Below, one piece after another: positions 45,057-55,773 of a stretch of DNA of 64,000 nucleotides. Numbering within the stretch: the first letter of the stretch is position 1; every line of letters begins with the position of its first letter. A model generated the notes under the pieces. It made no database searches. It saw only the letters and a list, made by a program, of their open reading frames with translations, and was not told where the DNA came from. This stretch comes from Lithobates sylvaticus (Eukaryota > Chordata > Amphibia > Anura > Ranidae), in contig CM053031.1 of NCBI GenBank assembly GCA_028564925.1, positions 92,744,273 through 92,808,272 of the forward strand, written 5' to 3'. The translations under genes were made by a program, and so were the position numbers.

Positions 45057-46250
45057 GAGTTCTTTACAAAGTACATGTAGTACCTTGTCCCATTTCCCTA
45101 ATGCCCTGTAACACTAGCAGTGATGCCAGACAGGGCGCTCCTCCTTGGCACATGGTCTCTCAACACCAAAGCTACCAATGGCTACTTTGATTATGAACAC
45201 CTGTCTCTGGCTCCAGGCACTTGCCCGAGGCAAGCATTGGCACACGGAATGCCAAGGGACAGAAGGCTGACATGTACCACCTTCTTTTACATTCTTCTTT
45301 CCAGTGCTTGCCTTGGGCAAGTGCTAGGACCCAAATACAGGCCCTACAAAGCAAAGCAACTGTCTTCTTGCTAGCTGCAGTGTCAGATGGCTGTGCACGA
45401 AGGGGGAGTACCCTGGCCGACATTACAACCAGTTTTGCATGGCACTTAGGAAAAGTACTTGTCACATATCTGACTGGAGGCTGAAGTGATGAGGGGGCTC
45501 CCCTTGTGACTGAGTGCAAAGTACCCCTGAAGGTGGTGACAGAGGGTGCTCACAGATGCACGGGTTGCCTGAAGATGAAGCTGCTTGTTGGTTCCAGATG
45601 GAAGGACACCAAAAGCTGAGTAGTAGTCACAGCAGATTCTTCTCTGGAAGTGCTGGTGGATCTTGACAGATGGATAGAGCAGGAAGCAAAGTCAGAAGCC
45701 AGTATTGAGGGTCAAACACAGGAGGTCAATCAGGAGCAGAGGCAGAAGCGTGGTCAGGATCAAGCCCGGGTTAAACACAGGATGTCATTCAGGAACAAAC
45801 GCAGGAGCAGGTCTGTGGAGCAAGCCGGGGTCAGAGCCAGGAGAGAAGCCAGAGCAGGTCAGGGGTAAGCCGGGTCAGTAACAGGTAATCAAGCAAAAGC
45901 ACAAGGCACAGGAACACAGGATACAAAGGCTGACAATAATCCAGCAATTTGTGAGGGGAACTGCTGATCTTATATAGGTCAGTGGACACTGGCAATTATC
46001 AGCCCTTGCATGCCCCAGTAGAAGTCTTTGGAGACGAAACGCGTCTGGATTTGCCACGCTTGCTCCCCATTTTTACCTATTTTTGTGATTACCATTCTGT
46101 ACTCCATTCTCTTTTGCTCTTATTCTGGTCCGATTGAGACCGCCTGTGTGCAACTACAACCTCCAGACAGCTCCCCCGTGCGGTGGAAGTCCTTCAGTTC
46201 ATTGAGGATCCATAAGGAAACTAAGGTTGCCAGCCTGACCATCACGTATG
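45057..46250. other. Gap with a degenerate AG-rich tandem stretch
   Basis: 45660-45900 repeats short words such as GGAGCAGG, GTCAGGNNCAAGCC and AACACAGGA about every 20-40 bases and is probably a decayed minisatellite. The pair CTTGCCCGAGGCAAGC (45221) and CTTGCCTTGGGCAAG (45308) is locally palindromic. No gene recognised. Confidence 0.4.
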
Positions 46251-46251
46251 A

Positions 46252-46770
46252 GGAGTAGAATCATCCCTCTACATAGGACTACCGAAATACCAGATTGCAT
46301 GCCTACAAATCGTCCAAAACACGGCAGCAAGACTAGTCACGGGAAAAAAAACCTGGGAACCCATCTCCCCATCCTTCAGGACCATACACTGGCTAACCAT
46401 AAAGGATCGGATCACATTCAAGACCCTCTGCCTCACCCACAAATGCACACAAGGAAACGCTCCTCAATACCTATGCGAGAAAATTAAACACTACACACCC
46501 AATAGCAGCCTCCGATCAACCAACCAAAACCTCCTCCTCATCCCCAAGTCCCGCTACAAATCAAAGGGAGGACAAAGATTCGCAGTCCAAGGACCACGGC
46601 TATGGAACGCTCTACCTACTAGCATCCGCATAGAAGAAAACCATCGGGACTTCAGGAAAAAACTCAAGACCCACCTCTTCTAAGAAGCAGATCTACACAG
46701 GACGAATCAAGCACCTTGAGGCGATTCAGTTCGCATCTGTAGCGCTATACAAGTTATTCATTCATTCATC
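46252..46770 (+). mobile_element. 3' fragment of a CR1/L2-like LINE (second family)
   Basis: An open stretch of about 140 codons to the stop at 46681-46683 reads LYIGLPKYQIACLQIVQNTA, then IHWLTIKDRITFKTL, RFAVQGPRLWNALPTS and FRKKLKTHLF. This is the C-terminal end of a jockey-superclade reverse transcriptase polyprotein. It continues in CACCTTGAGGCGATTCAGTT and GTAGCGCTATACAAGTTATTCATTCATTCAT. An in-frame TGA at 46249 sits near the 5' truncation point. The same family as 16441-16744. Confidence 0.82.
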
Positions 46771-47283
46771 CCTTATAGAGTGACCGCTCTCCAGCCAACC
46801 TTAACCCTGTGGCACTTGGTCCACATAAGCCTGACTGACCCACTACCAAATGGTCAGTGAGTCCACCATATCTGGTAAGAGTACCCACCTTATCCCTCTT
46901 ATTGAGATGCACAGTTATTTGCACATCATTTGTGTTATCCGTGTCCAATTGAAGATTTGCTATTAAGCATGGAATGGACATATCTTAGAATTTTTTCTCA
47001 AAGTCCCCTTCAGGGAACTTCGGACGTTTTATGTGTTTATTCAACACTATTTTATAAGACATCACTGTTAATTATTCATGTTTTTTTACTTATAGCGCTA
47101 CACTGTATATATTTTTATTTTGGTTTGGAGTGTTAGCAGCTTTTTATTTTCTTTCTTGACAGTAATGTGGTTTAGCGCAGTCATTTCACTTTTATTTGTA
47201 CATTTCTCAGAATTTTACCCTGACAGTACTACATGTACTTTGTCCCATAGGGAACTCAATAATATAAAAAAAAGTGATAATTC
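46771..47283. other. Gap without a recognised gene
   Basis: Mixed DNA. Nothing specific seen. Confidence 0.4.
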
Positions 47284-47748
47284 CTCTTTATAGTGTTTGT
47301 AAACCCTATCATTTATGAAGTGAATAGCCTCAGATGATACACAGAGATAAAACAAATTCTATATAAATTGTACTTGTTTATGTGCAGTCTTCTCTTTTCT
47401 ACATACCTTCAAAAGTGCAGAGGAGCAGGTGGGGAGCTGCAGTTAGAGCTCTTGTACAGTGTGTGAGAGCTGATTGGAGAAAAGGGACACACCCCTTCAA
47501 ACACACAGCACAGGAACAAAGGAACAATGAAGAACTGTGTTGTGAATAGACAAGGTGTGTGCTGAGCTCTCCTTTCCCGTCACCATTTTATCTCTGGTGT
47601 CAGGACAACTTGTCAAAAGTGACCCATGCTGATAACAGAGAAACAAGCACCAGAAAGAAATGACACTTAGAACTTTGAAGAGAGACAAGAAAATACTACA
47701 GATATGTGCTTTGTTCAGATTTCATGACTGAGGTTTACAACCACTTTA
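47284..47748. mobile_element. TTAA-type non-autonomous element, decayed left end
   Basis: GTGTTTGTAAACCCTATC on the left and GAGGTTTACAACCACTTTAA on the right form imperfect inverted ends. TTAA is at 47745-47748, and the left TTAA is mutated (TTAT). No coding capacity. Confidence 0.5.
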
Positions 47749-48303
47749 AATATTAATTAAAACATCATAACATTTATTTTTAAACACAGATAGCCCCAGT
47801 ACCCAAATCTGTCTTGTTATCTGCCTCTCGTAACTCAACTCTGTATACAATTCCACTCAGACAATGAGGGGCAAAATTAGGAACCAATAAAAAAAGCCTT
47901 ACAAACCAACAAATTAAATGCTGAGAGAAGGAAAGAGAAGAGGGTGGAGGGATGGCTCATCAATATTCCACTTCTTTTTACCTGTCCAATCACAGGCTGG
48001 AAGTGGAAAGGTGACCAGGCTGTATTTCCTAAATATGGTGAGAAAAGTCTGATCATCAATCTAGCTGTCCTGTTTGGCAGGTTTGTGCAAATCGTAAGAC
48101 TGACTGGACAAAATTATAAATCCATTAGCAGGTAAACCAGAGTCCGCATATGCATTTCAACTGTGTATATAGTTGTTTGCTAGGAGTTCCAGAACTTCTA
48201 TTCACTGCTATCATTGCTATGTGCTACTCAACCAACTGGTAATGTTCATAGTAACACTTTTTGTTTAGTTATCCTATAATTTATACAACCTAAAATATCA
48301 AGG
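47749..48303. other. Gap without a recognised gene
   Basis: AT-rich DNA. A short inverted stretch near 47880-48060 gives frames on both strands without domains. Confidence 0.4.
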
Positions 48304-48311
48304 CTCTAGAG

Positions 48312-48801
48312 CAGGGCTCTCCAAACTAAGGCCAATGGGGCTTGCATCCAGCCCACAGTTAGGGCAATTTTCCCACCTGCTGCACTGTGATATGCTTGCC
48401 AATGATATGCTTGCCCCAGCAGGGTTAGGTTCCCCCCACTGTGCTTCCTTTCTCTAAGTCAGTTGGTTGCCAGGACTACCAGGGTAAAACAACCAATGAC
48501 ATGCTTGCACCATCTAGGGGGGCTCTGAGGGGAACCTAATATAAAGGGGGACTACAAGGGGCAGACTTGGATTTAAGGGGGCTCTGATGGGAACCCTGAT
48601 GTAAGTGAGGCTCTGCTGGGGACCCTGATGTAAGGAGTTTTTTATAAGGACCCCAACGTAAAAAGGTATGTAAAGGGGGACTTTGCTTTGTTTTACTGAA
48701 GTTTATCTTATCACGCTGATTTATAAAACTGATTTATTTTTTGTTGGGTGATTTGTTAAAAATCAGTGTGGACATTGTAATAAAAAGTTTGGAGACCCCT
48801 T
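48312..48801. mobile_element. Non-autonomous hAT-like transposon with a decayed minisatellite
   Basis: Ends CAGGGCTCTCCAAACT and, inverted, AAGGGGTCTCCAAACT. Flanks CTCTAGAG (48304-48311) and CTCTAAAG (48802-48809) agree at seven of eight. The interior (about 48518-48690) repeats GGGGGCTCTGATGGGAACCC-like units of about 30 bp. No transposase. A related copy may be 51056-51751. Confidence 0.75.
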
Positions 48802-48809
48802 CTCTAAAG

Positions 48810-49312
48810 CAATGGTCTCCAAACTTTCCTAACAAAACGGCCAGTTTATTGTCCCCTTAGAGAGGCTGGATTGCAGACACTGGGAGTGGAAAATGCTCCA
48901 GTGTTAGTGTGAGCAAACAATGAAGTAGAAATAGTGCCCCACCCTAGGTATTAGTGGGAGAAATTGTACCCCATTATTAATGTTAGTGGGAGGAATAGTG
49001 CCTCTTTGTTGGTGTTAGTGGGAGGAATGGTGCCCCATCTTTGGCTTCAGTGAGAGGAATAGTGTTCCATTATCTATATCAGTGGGCGGAATTATGACCC
49101 CTTATTGAAGTCAGTGGAAGAAAAAGTCCCCAATGTTGGTGTCGGGGGGGGGGGATAGTGCCACGTATCCGTGGGAGGAAAAGTGCACCATTGTTGGTGT
49201 CGGAGGTAGGAATAGTGCCTTGTATCAGTGGGAGGAATAGTGCCCCAAAGGCCAAATAAAGGCAAGCGAAGAGCTTCATCCAGGCCCGTGGGTCGCAGTT
49301 TGGAGACCATTG
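48810..49312. mobile_element. Second non-autonomous hAT-like transposon, back to back with the first
   Basis: Ends CAATGGTCTCCAAACT on both sides (right end inverted reads CAATGGTCTCCAAACTGCG). Left flank CTCTAAAG (48802-48809) is the right flank of the previous element; right flank CCCTACAG (49313-49320) agrees at six of eight. The interior, about 48905-49258, is an approximately 30-50 bp tandem repeat around GTGGGAGGAATAGTGCCCC, about eight copies. Confidence 0.75.
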
Positions 49313-49320
49313 CCCTACAG

Positions 49321-49677
49321 CATTAATGGTTTACCTCTACCCTTCCCGTTCTTGAAGCTACAAGCAACAATATAACCAGCTAGAAACACTACAGTAGTTG
49401 GAGGGCCGCAGTTTTCCTGTAAGCCTTTTTATACTGTGCGCTAGACTCATTCTACCTTAAATTATTAAACTGTCCTTGGTAGATAATTGGTTAATTTTAC
49501 TAATGGAAGATGTTTGTAAGTAAATTGTTTCATTTACTGTATAAGTTTGGTATCTGGGGACAGTTCAAGCAGGAAGTCAAGTTCAGCCAAAATCTTGAAG
49601 TCTGCATTCCCACCCCCACCTCCCCTCCTTCTTGGGATTTCATAAGAATTGTTTTCTGATAGAACTCTATATTTTCT
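49321..49677. other. Gap without a recognised gene
   Basis: Mixed DNA. Nothing specific seen. Confidence 0.4.
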
Positions 49678-50318
49678 TTAAAGCGGTAGTAAACCCACCC
49701 ACATCAATACTATATTCCTAATATTCTGAAAGGCAAATTAATTCTGAATTAAATGACCACTTCATATATATATATATATATAAAAATGTTAGCTTACTGC
49801 ATATTTTCTTAATCATCCAAAGATTATTTCAGCATATTCGCCGGCGCCATCTTCACTGTGGTCTTCCGTGTCTGAATCGCTCTGTATTTCCGCCCACAGA
49901 CCTTGTCTCTATAATCCCACGCATGCGCACTAGTAAAGATATTCAAACCTCTTCTTCGTTTCCGGTTACTACGGAAACGAATAGAAACTAATGACAGCGT
50001 GCTTCTGAAAGGAGTGACCATACCTCCTGAAGCACGCTGTACAGGAATTCTGATGAAGCATCGCGGGATGTCGGGGCTGACGTCTAAAACGGGAAATGAC
50101 GCAGCCCTGACATGGACACTGAATCTTTCCGGCAGGGTCTCGGCTCGGCGCAATGAAGGAGGATAATACGCATGCGCGGTATCGGTAATGACTAGAGAAA
50201 ATATCGATAACACGGACAGGAGGCGGGTACAGTAAAAATTACTCATGGCATTTCATTCTTAATAAAAAATGACAAAATCATATGCAAAGACAAAATTTTG
50301 GGCTTACTACCACTTTAA
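49678..50318. mobile_element. TTAA-flanked element with an internal hairpin
   Basis: TTAA (49678-49681) plus AGCGGTAGTAAACCC on the left, GGGCTTACTACCACTTTAA with TTAA (50315-50318) on the right. The interior is GC- and CpG-rich and contains a hairpin of about 20-bp arms (49993-50042: ACAGCGTGCTTCTGAAAGGA against TCCTGAAGCACGCTGT). A 140-codon frame on the minus strand lies wholly inside and starts with a hydrophobic stretch, but its position in a repeat argues against a gene. Confidence 0.65.
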
Positions 50319-50537
50319 GGCTATTTTGCTGTTTGGAGACTCTGGAAGATCAACCAAGTAGTAAAATACATACTCCAGTCAAAATGGAAAATCAAGACTT
50401 GACATTCATACGCAGTACAAAGCCCCCTTGAACAAAGCACTGTTGACAGATACATTGTAACATAACATGGAGGTATGAGAAAGGGAAAGCAAAATACTAA
50501 CAGATTAAATAGTGGCAATGTGAACTCGTTATCAAAA

Positions 50538-50775
50538 GTGAAACTTCAGCCAAAACATTTTTATTGTTTATGGGTAAAGTTGGGAAGTAGAATTTAGGCC
50601 AGGTTATGGTTGGTGTCTGTTTCTTCACAGGCAGCAGAAAGGTTCCCCCTTACTTTCTATTGTGACATTATGTCAGGAAGTGGGGTAACCTAAATGACGA
50701 ACAGAGACAGCAATAAAAACCTGACAGAGCTTCAAACCCTTCCCACTTTATTTAAAGCTGTTTTGTCTGGAGTTT
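50538..50775. repeat. Dispersed repeat shared with 7020-7315
   Basis: GGAAGTGGGG, GAACAGAGACAGCAATAAAA, CCTGACAGAG, then TTTGTCTGGAGTTTTTA follow the same order as in the first copy. Probably a decayed non-autonomous DNA element. Confidence 0.5.
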
Positions 50776-51055
50776 TTATCTTAAACAGAGCAGAATTTTA
50801 ATTGCTTAGCTACATTCCAGTCCAGTTTAACTGTCCATGTTACTCTCTATGCAGGACCAGATTTTGTCTCCTCATGGATGAGCATCCAAATGGGGCTAAC
50901 ATCAATCTACCAAACACTATGGGTTTTTTTTTTTACTCAGTCCAATGTCATATGAAGCGACATCTTTTAAAAACAGATATCAGGCTATAATAGTGATATT
51001 AATTCTCACAGTTATAGGACCAGTAAGAGGAATTTCTGAGTACTAGCGCTTTGAC

Positions 51056-51751
51056 CAGGGGTCTCTGAGCAAGGGCCAAGAGGGGACTTTCACAGGCACT
51101 CTGATGCAAAGGGGGACTCTGATGGGCTCAAGTTTATTTGGAATTTCTTATCATATCAAGCGGATTACAAAAACCTCAAAGTAAAAGTTATTAATTTAAG
51201 AGATGTTGTTGCCCTGCCCATGTTTCTATGTTAAAAATTTTAATTGTGAGTAAGATTTTTATTATGGATAATAAAGTTTTATTATTAACGGGTGCTGCTT
51301 AGATCTCTTCTTCTTTTTCTTCCACTGTCATGTGAGAAAATAAAGTGTTTGGTGTAGCGTTCGAGAAGGAGTGCAGATGGAGCTTTTGCCGATAAGCAGT
51401 GCAGAGGATTTTTCAGATTTGAGTGCATCTGATCTCTTTCTATATATGTGGTGTCATCTTCTGGCGAGCATTTTTTTGCATGGAGTGTGATGATGGAGAT
51501 GCACGTAGTGCAACTCAAGAACAAAAGAAGATAATTGGATGGGAATTACATTCATTTGGACTGTTTTACTTATACACTGCTGTGTTTTTTTGTATATTAT
51601 TGTCACAGGTTCATATGTATATTGATTTTTGATATAAGATTAGACCACCGTTTTATGTTATTAGTAGAGCGCTGCACAGTAAATTATATATATATATATA
51701 TATATACACACTTAACTGTGGCCCTCATACTGAAAAGTTTGGAGACCCTTG
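51056..51751. mobile_element. Candidate hAT-like element related to 48312-48801
   Basis: CAGGGGTCTCTGAGCAAGG on the left, AAAGTTTGGAGACCCTTG on the right. Flanks GCTTTGAC and ATTTAGAC agree at only five of eight. The interior starts with GGGACTTTCACAGGCACTCTGATGC-like units shared with the 48312 element, followed by AT-rich DNA with a (TA)n run at about 51688-51706. Confidence 0.5.
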
Positions 51752-51759
51752 ATTTAGAC

Positions 51760-52121
51760 TATAAGTGTGGTCCTTCCCCTGTATTAAATGCAGGATCTTA
51801 AAAAACAAATAAATCACAGTCACCCATGTGGAATGCAGGCTCTATGCAGGTGTCCCCGCCAGCTCTAAGAATGTGAACTGAGTGACCGCATGACTGCTAA
51901 TTGCTCAGTTCTTGATCTTCACTGAGCAGAAAGCTAGTGACTGTCAGTCATTGGTTCTCTGCTCTGCCCCTCCAGGGCTGTGCAGGGGGTGGAACAGTTG
52001 ATTCAGGCTCTCAGCGGCAGCCAGCAGAGCAGGGCCTGGACAGAAAGATTTGGCTATAATTCTCCTTTAAGTAACTATTAACTAAATAACCACTAATACA
52101 GAAAGGGATTGCAGTCCTGTC
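51760..52121. other. Gap without a recognised gene
   Basis: Mixed DNA with CTGAGTGACCGCATGACTGC. No repeat ends or domain recognised. Confidence 0.35.
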
Positions 52122-52124
52122 ATA

Positions 52125-52535
52125 GGCCCCTTTCACATATGCGGACCGTTCAGATCCGCCTGTCAGTTTTTTCAGGCGGATCTGAACGGGCGCTCCATAC
52201 ACCTCTATAGAACGTCAGATGTCAGCGGTGACATGTCCGCTGACATCTGATCCGCCCCGATCCGATCCGCTCCGCAAAATCCAGACGGATGCAAACCCTA
52301 TTTTCCATCCGTCTGGTGGATCGGATTGGATGAAAACTAACAGGCGGTCCGTTATCATTTGATTCCCCCCATAGGGGAGAGCAGACTCTCTGACAGGTCC
52401 ATCCCTGCACAGAGTGCAGAGACGGACTTGTAATCCGCCGGCTCAGTGGGGATCAATGGAGCGATCCCCGCTGAGTAAGTCGGACAGAAAGTTGGAGAGT
52501 AAGTCGGAAAACGGACAGTCCCTGTGAAAGGGGCC
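52125..52535. mobile_element. Harbinger-like MITE
   Basis: GGCCCCTTTCACATATGCGG and the inverse of CAGTCCCTGTGAAAGGGGCC form the ends, with ATA at 52122-52124 and 52536-52538. Internal words TCAGCGG/CCGCTGA and GATCCGC/GCGGATC make it strongly palindromic. Related to 1-162 and 31390-31751. Confidence 0.78.
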
Positions 52536-52795
52536 ATAATGCAAGCCAGGTCAGCTGGCAGACCAGCTGGCAAATCCTTCAGCTTCCACAACATATATTT
52601 TCATCACACTTTTATTTATTAGTATTATTATTATATGCATTCTACTCTGATTCACGCTTTTCAGCCAGTTCAGAGATGCACTTTAAAATATATGCACACT
52701 ATGCAGTATTCACCACGTGAGTTCATAATATATGCTTGTTCTGTTCCTCACTGTGCACTAAATGCTATAGTGTCACATTTTTTCTTTAAAGCAAT

Positions 52796-53170
52796 ATTTC
52801 CAGAAAAAAGTGGTATGAAAGGTTTGGCTTTTAAAAAAAAACAAACAAACATGTCATACTTTTCTGTGCAGTGGTTTTGCACAGAGCAGCCCCAATCCTC
52901 TTCTTCTCTGGTGCCCCACTGGTGTTCCTGGCTCCTCCCCCTTGACTAGTGCCCCCAATAGCAAGCCACTTGCTATGGGGGCACTGGTGCGTGCTAGCTC
53001 CTGAGCCCTGATCTCTCTGCATTGGCTCACTGGGATTGTCGAGGCTCTCGTGCACACTCGTGCTGGATCAAGAGAGGGCTCATGTGAGTATTAGGAGGGC
53101 TGTAGGGGGGTGAAAGCACACATAAAATGCATGAAGGTAGAAAACCTTTAGCCTTTACAATGACTTAGAA
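52796..53170. mobile_element. TTAA-type non-autonomous element
   Basis: TTAA at 52796-52799 opens the copy. The body has ACTTTTCTGTGCAGTGGTTT, CCCCCAATAGCAAGCCAC against GGGGGCACTGG, and GTGAGTATTAGGAGGGCTG, all shared with 16746, 23941 and 25404. The right end (CCTTTACAATGACTT) is decayed. Confidence 0.6.
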
Positions 53171-53571
53171 GCTAAGTCCAGGCAAACAGCTAAATACACT
53201 CTTAAAATTATATTTTAGCAAACTGTTCTGCTTACCAAAGACAGAAATCTCAACCTTGGGGGAAGCTTACCAGGGTGATCAAGTAACAATGCACAAATCA
53301 CATCGTAGCCATAAGTAGTGTGGCTAACTTGAATAGAGAGACTTACTTTATTGTATATATGCTTCAATCCCCTGATAATGATTTCCCAATGCAAACAATT
53401 CTTCTAATGACCATAGCTCTGAACATACAAAGCTTACCAAATCCTCTTGTTCAGGGGATAAATGCTTTAGGCTCCATCTTCACCAGCTGTGGCACAGGGA
53501 CACAATTAGTGGCGCACTGTCAGAAACACTTCCGCAGAGATACAATCAATACAGATGGGTTTAAGCTGAAC
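53171..53571. other. Gap without a recognised gene
   Basis: Mixed DNA. Nothing specific seen. Confidence 0.4.
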
Positions 53572-53574
53572 TTA

Positions 53575-53981
53575 TGCCCACACGAGCGGAATTTACGACA
53601 GAAAAAGTCAGACGTAAGCTTTTCAGCGTATATTCCGATCATGTGTATGCCTCATCAGACTTTTTTTTTTTTTTGAAAGTTCTGACGGACCTAGAAATAG
53701 AACATTTTCTAAATATTTCCGACGGAACCAATTCCTGTCGGGAAAACCGCTCGTCTGTATGCTGTTCCGACGGACCAAAAACAACGTATGCTCTGAAGCA
53801 AGTACGAGAAGGAAGCTACTGGCTATTGAACTTCCTTTTTCTAGTCGCGTCATACGTCACCACGTTCTTGACGATCAGACTTTGGTGTGATCGTGTGTAC
53901 GCAACACAGTTTCAGCGGAATTACTTCGGAAAAATCTTCAGAGTTTATTCCGATGGGAAAACCGGTCGTGTGTACGTGGCA
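53575..53981. mobile_element. Harbinger-like MITE, TGCCCACACGAG variant
   Basis: TGCCCACACGAGCGGAATTT and the inverse of CCGGTCGTGTGTACGTGGCA mark the ends, with TTA at 53572-53574 and 53982-53984. The left end is somewhat decayed. Interior words match 6406-6770, including TCTGTATGCTGTTCCGACGG-like DNA. Confidence 0.75.
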
Positions 53982-53984
53982 TTA

Positions 53985-54311
53985 GGGAAAAAAATATTTT
54001 AGACTTTGTATTAGCTTAGTAAGATAGTCTTGATAATAGGTTTACTGTGTGTGAATGGTTGCATCACAGTATAAAAATCATTTCTTTCTGCAAGCTGACT
54101 ACCACACATAGCGCTGGATGTCCAGGTGCTGCAGGGTTAAATGATGCAATAAAGATAGTGAAAGGTTCCATTCGCATTCCCTGCCCCCTCCTCTCTAGTC
54201 ACACATTCCCAAATATAATATTCTTTTTGCGAAATACAAGGTGTTCTATGAATGGAAGGGGAGGGGGAAAGGGGAGGGGATTTCACATGATCTTTCTTCT
54301 TCAGCTTTAAG
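53985..54311. other. Gap without a recognised gene
   Basis: Mixed DNA up to the foldback insertion site. Confidence 0.4.
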
Positions 54312-54480
54312 ATTATCAGTAGGGATGGGCCCGGTGTTCGATTCAAACCCATGTTCGAATCGAACATTGGGCGTTCGCCCGTTCGGCGAGCCCAGAACTA
54401 TTTGGGCCGTTTGCATCAAATTCGTGTGATGCGAACGGCCCGCAATGCACTGCGCCAGTCGCATTGCATTTCTGGCTGAT

Positions 54481-54581
54481 GATTGGCCAAGCATGCACTG
54501 TGACCCGCATGCTTGGCCAATCATAGAGCCAGCGGCGAGGAGAGCAATAATTGGCCACAGGCAGGATGCCTGTGGCCAATT
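54481..54581. repeat. Two short hairpins in the foldback's left flank
   Basis: GATTGGCCAAGCATGC against GCATGCTTGGCCAATC (54481-54522) and AATTGGCCACAGGCA against TGCCTGTGGCCAATT (54549-54581). Both contain the CCAAT-type word TTGGCCA and lie upstream of a TATAAAAGG box, so they may be part of a promoter. Confidence 0.75.
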
Positions 54582-54613
54582 ATAGCTCAAAGGGTTTAGT
54601 ACACGCCCCACAT

Positions 54614-54622
54614 TATAAAAGG
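54614..54622 (+). promoter_or_regulatory. TATA-box candidate in the foldback
   Basis: TATAAAAGG after CCCCACAT and just before a CpG-rich hairpin (GCCGCCGCGCCGGCGGC), 30-130 bp downstream of the paired CCAAT-like hairpins. Function is inferred from motif and spacing only. Confidence 0.45.
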
Positions 54623-55628
54623 CCGCCGCGCCGGCGGCCTCGTACATTGTGTTCCGGCGTGTCAGTGTGCTGACTGCTGACATTATGTGCTGTGATTCTG
54701 GGGATTAGTGTGTGCGTGCTGTTAGTACAGCATTGCAGTATCACATCTGGGGGGTGTCTATAGTATGCATGTGAAGGGGCGCATGTTTCCTGTGCTTAGA
54801 ACTGTCTCTGCACAAAGTGTAATTTTTGCAGGAAAAAAAGCGTGGGGTCCCCCCAAATTCAATTACCAGGCCCTTCAGGTCTGCTATGGATTTTAAGGGG
54901 AACCCCGGCCAAAAAAAAAAATGGCGTGGGTTCCCCCTCAAAATCCATACCAGACCCTTGAGTTCTGGGATGAATTTTAAGGGGAACCCCGGCCATAAAA
55001 AAAAATGGCGGGGGGTTCCCCTCAAAATCCATACCAGACCCTTATCCGAGCACGCAACCTGGCAGGCCGCAGGAAAAGAGGGGGGGACGAGAGCGCCCCC
55101 CCCCCTCCCTCCTGAACCGTACCAAGCCACATGCCCTCAACATTTGGAGGGTGCTTTGGGGTCCCCCCCAAAGCACCTTGTCCCCATGTTGATGAGGACA
55201 AGGGCCTCTTCCCCACAACCCTGGCCATTGGTTGTGGGGGTCTGCGGGCGGGGGGCTTTTTTGGAATCTGGAAGCCGCCTTTAACAAGGGGACCCCCAGA
55301 TCCCAGCCCCCCCCCCCCTGTGTGAAATGGTAAGGGTACCATTTCACCAAAAAAGTGTCAAAAATGGTAAAAATGACAGGAGACAGTCTTTGACAATTCC
55401 TTTATTAAAATCTTCTTTCTTCTAGTCTTCCTTCTTCCTTTATTCATCCTTTGGTTTCTTCATCTTCTCCTCCCTTCATCTTCTTCTTCCATCTTCTTCT
55501 TCCTCCAATCCGCTTCTTCTTGCTCTGGTCCTCTCGTCCGGCATCTTCTTCCACGGCGTCGGTGTCTCTTCTGGGCCGCGCCGCGCAATGGGAGGCTCCC
55601 GCTGTGTGAGGCTTCACTGCGTCTGACA

Positions 55629-55639
55629 GGTCTTTTATA
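55629..55639 (-). promoter_or_regulatory. TATA-box candidate, left of the palindrome axis
   Basis: The complement reads TATAAAAGACC and points leftward. It is the mirror image of the box at 55763-55773. The 120 bp between them are GC-rich (GGGCGGG, CCCCGCCCCC words), fitting a divergent promoter. Confidence 0.45.
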
Positions 55640-55762
55640 ATGGAGGGCGGGCCACCTGGTAACCCCGCCCCCTCTGACGCACGGGGACATCATGGGGAAT
55701 TCCCTATGGCTTTCCCCATGACGTTAGAGGGGGCGGGGTCACCAGGTGGCCCTGCCCTCCGT

Positions 55763-55773
55763 TATAAAAGACC
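55763..55773 (+). promoter_or_regulatory. TATA-box candidate, right of the palindrome axis
   Basis: TATAAAAGACC pointing rightward, followed by CTGTCAGACACAGC, the same downstream sequence as in the left arm read outward. Confidence 0.45.

Noticed and set aside
45660-45900. AG-rich stretch as a coding exon (charged, glutamine/arginine-rich frame of 72 codons)
   Set aside because: The sequence is a degenerate short tandem repeat, and the frame shows only repeat-driven composition.
49824-50246. A 140-codon minus-strand frame that begins with a signal-like hydrophobic stretch
   Set aside because: Wholly inside a TTAA-flanked repeat and crossing its hairpin. No conservation can be judged, and the hydrophobic start is likely chance.
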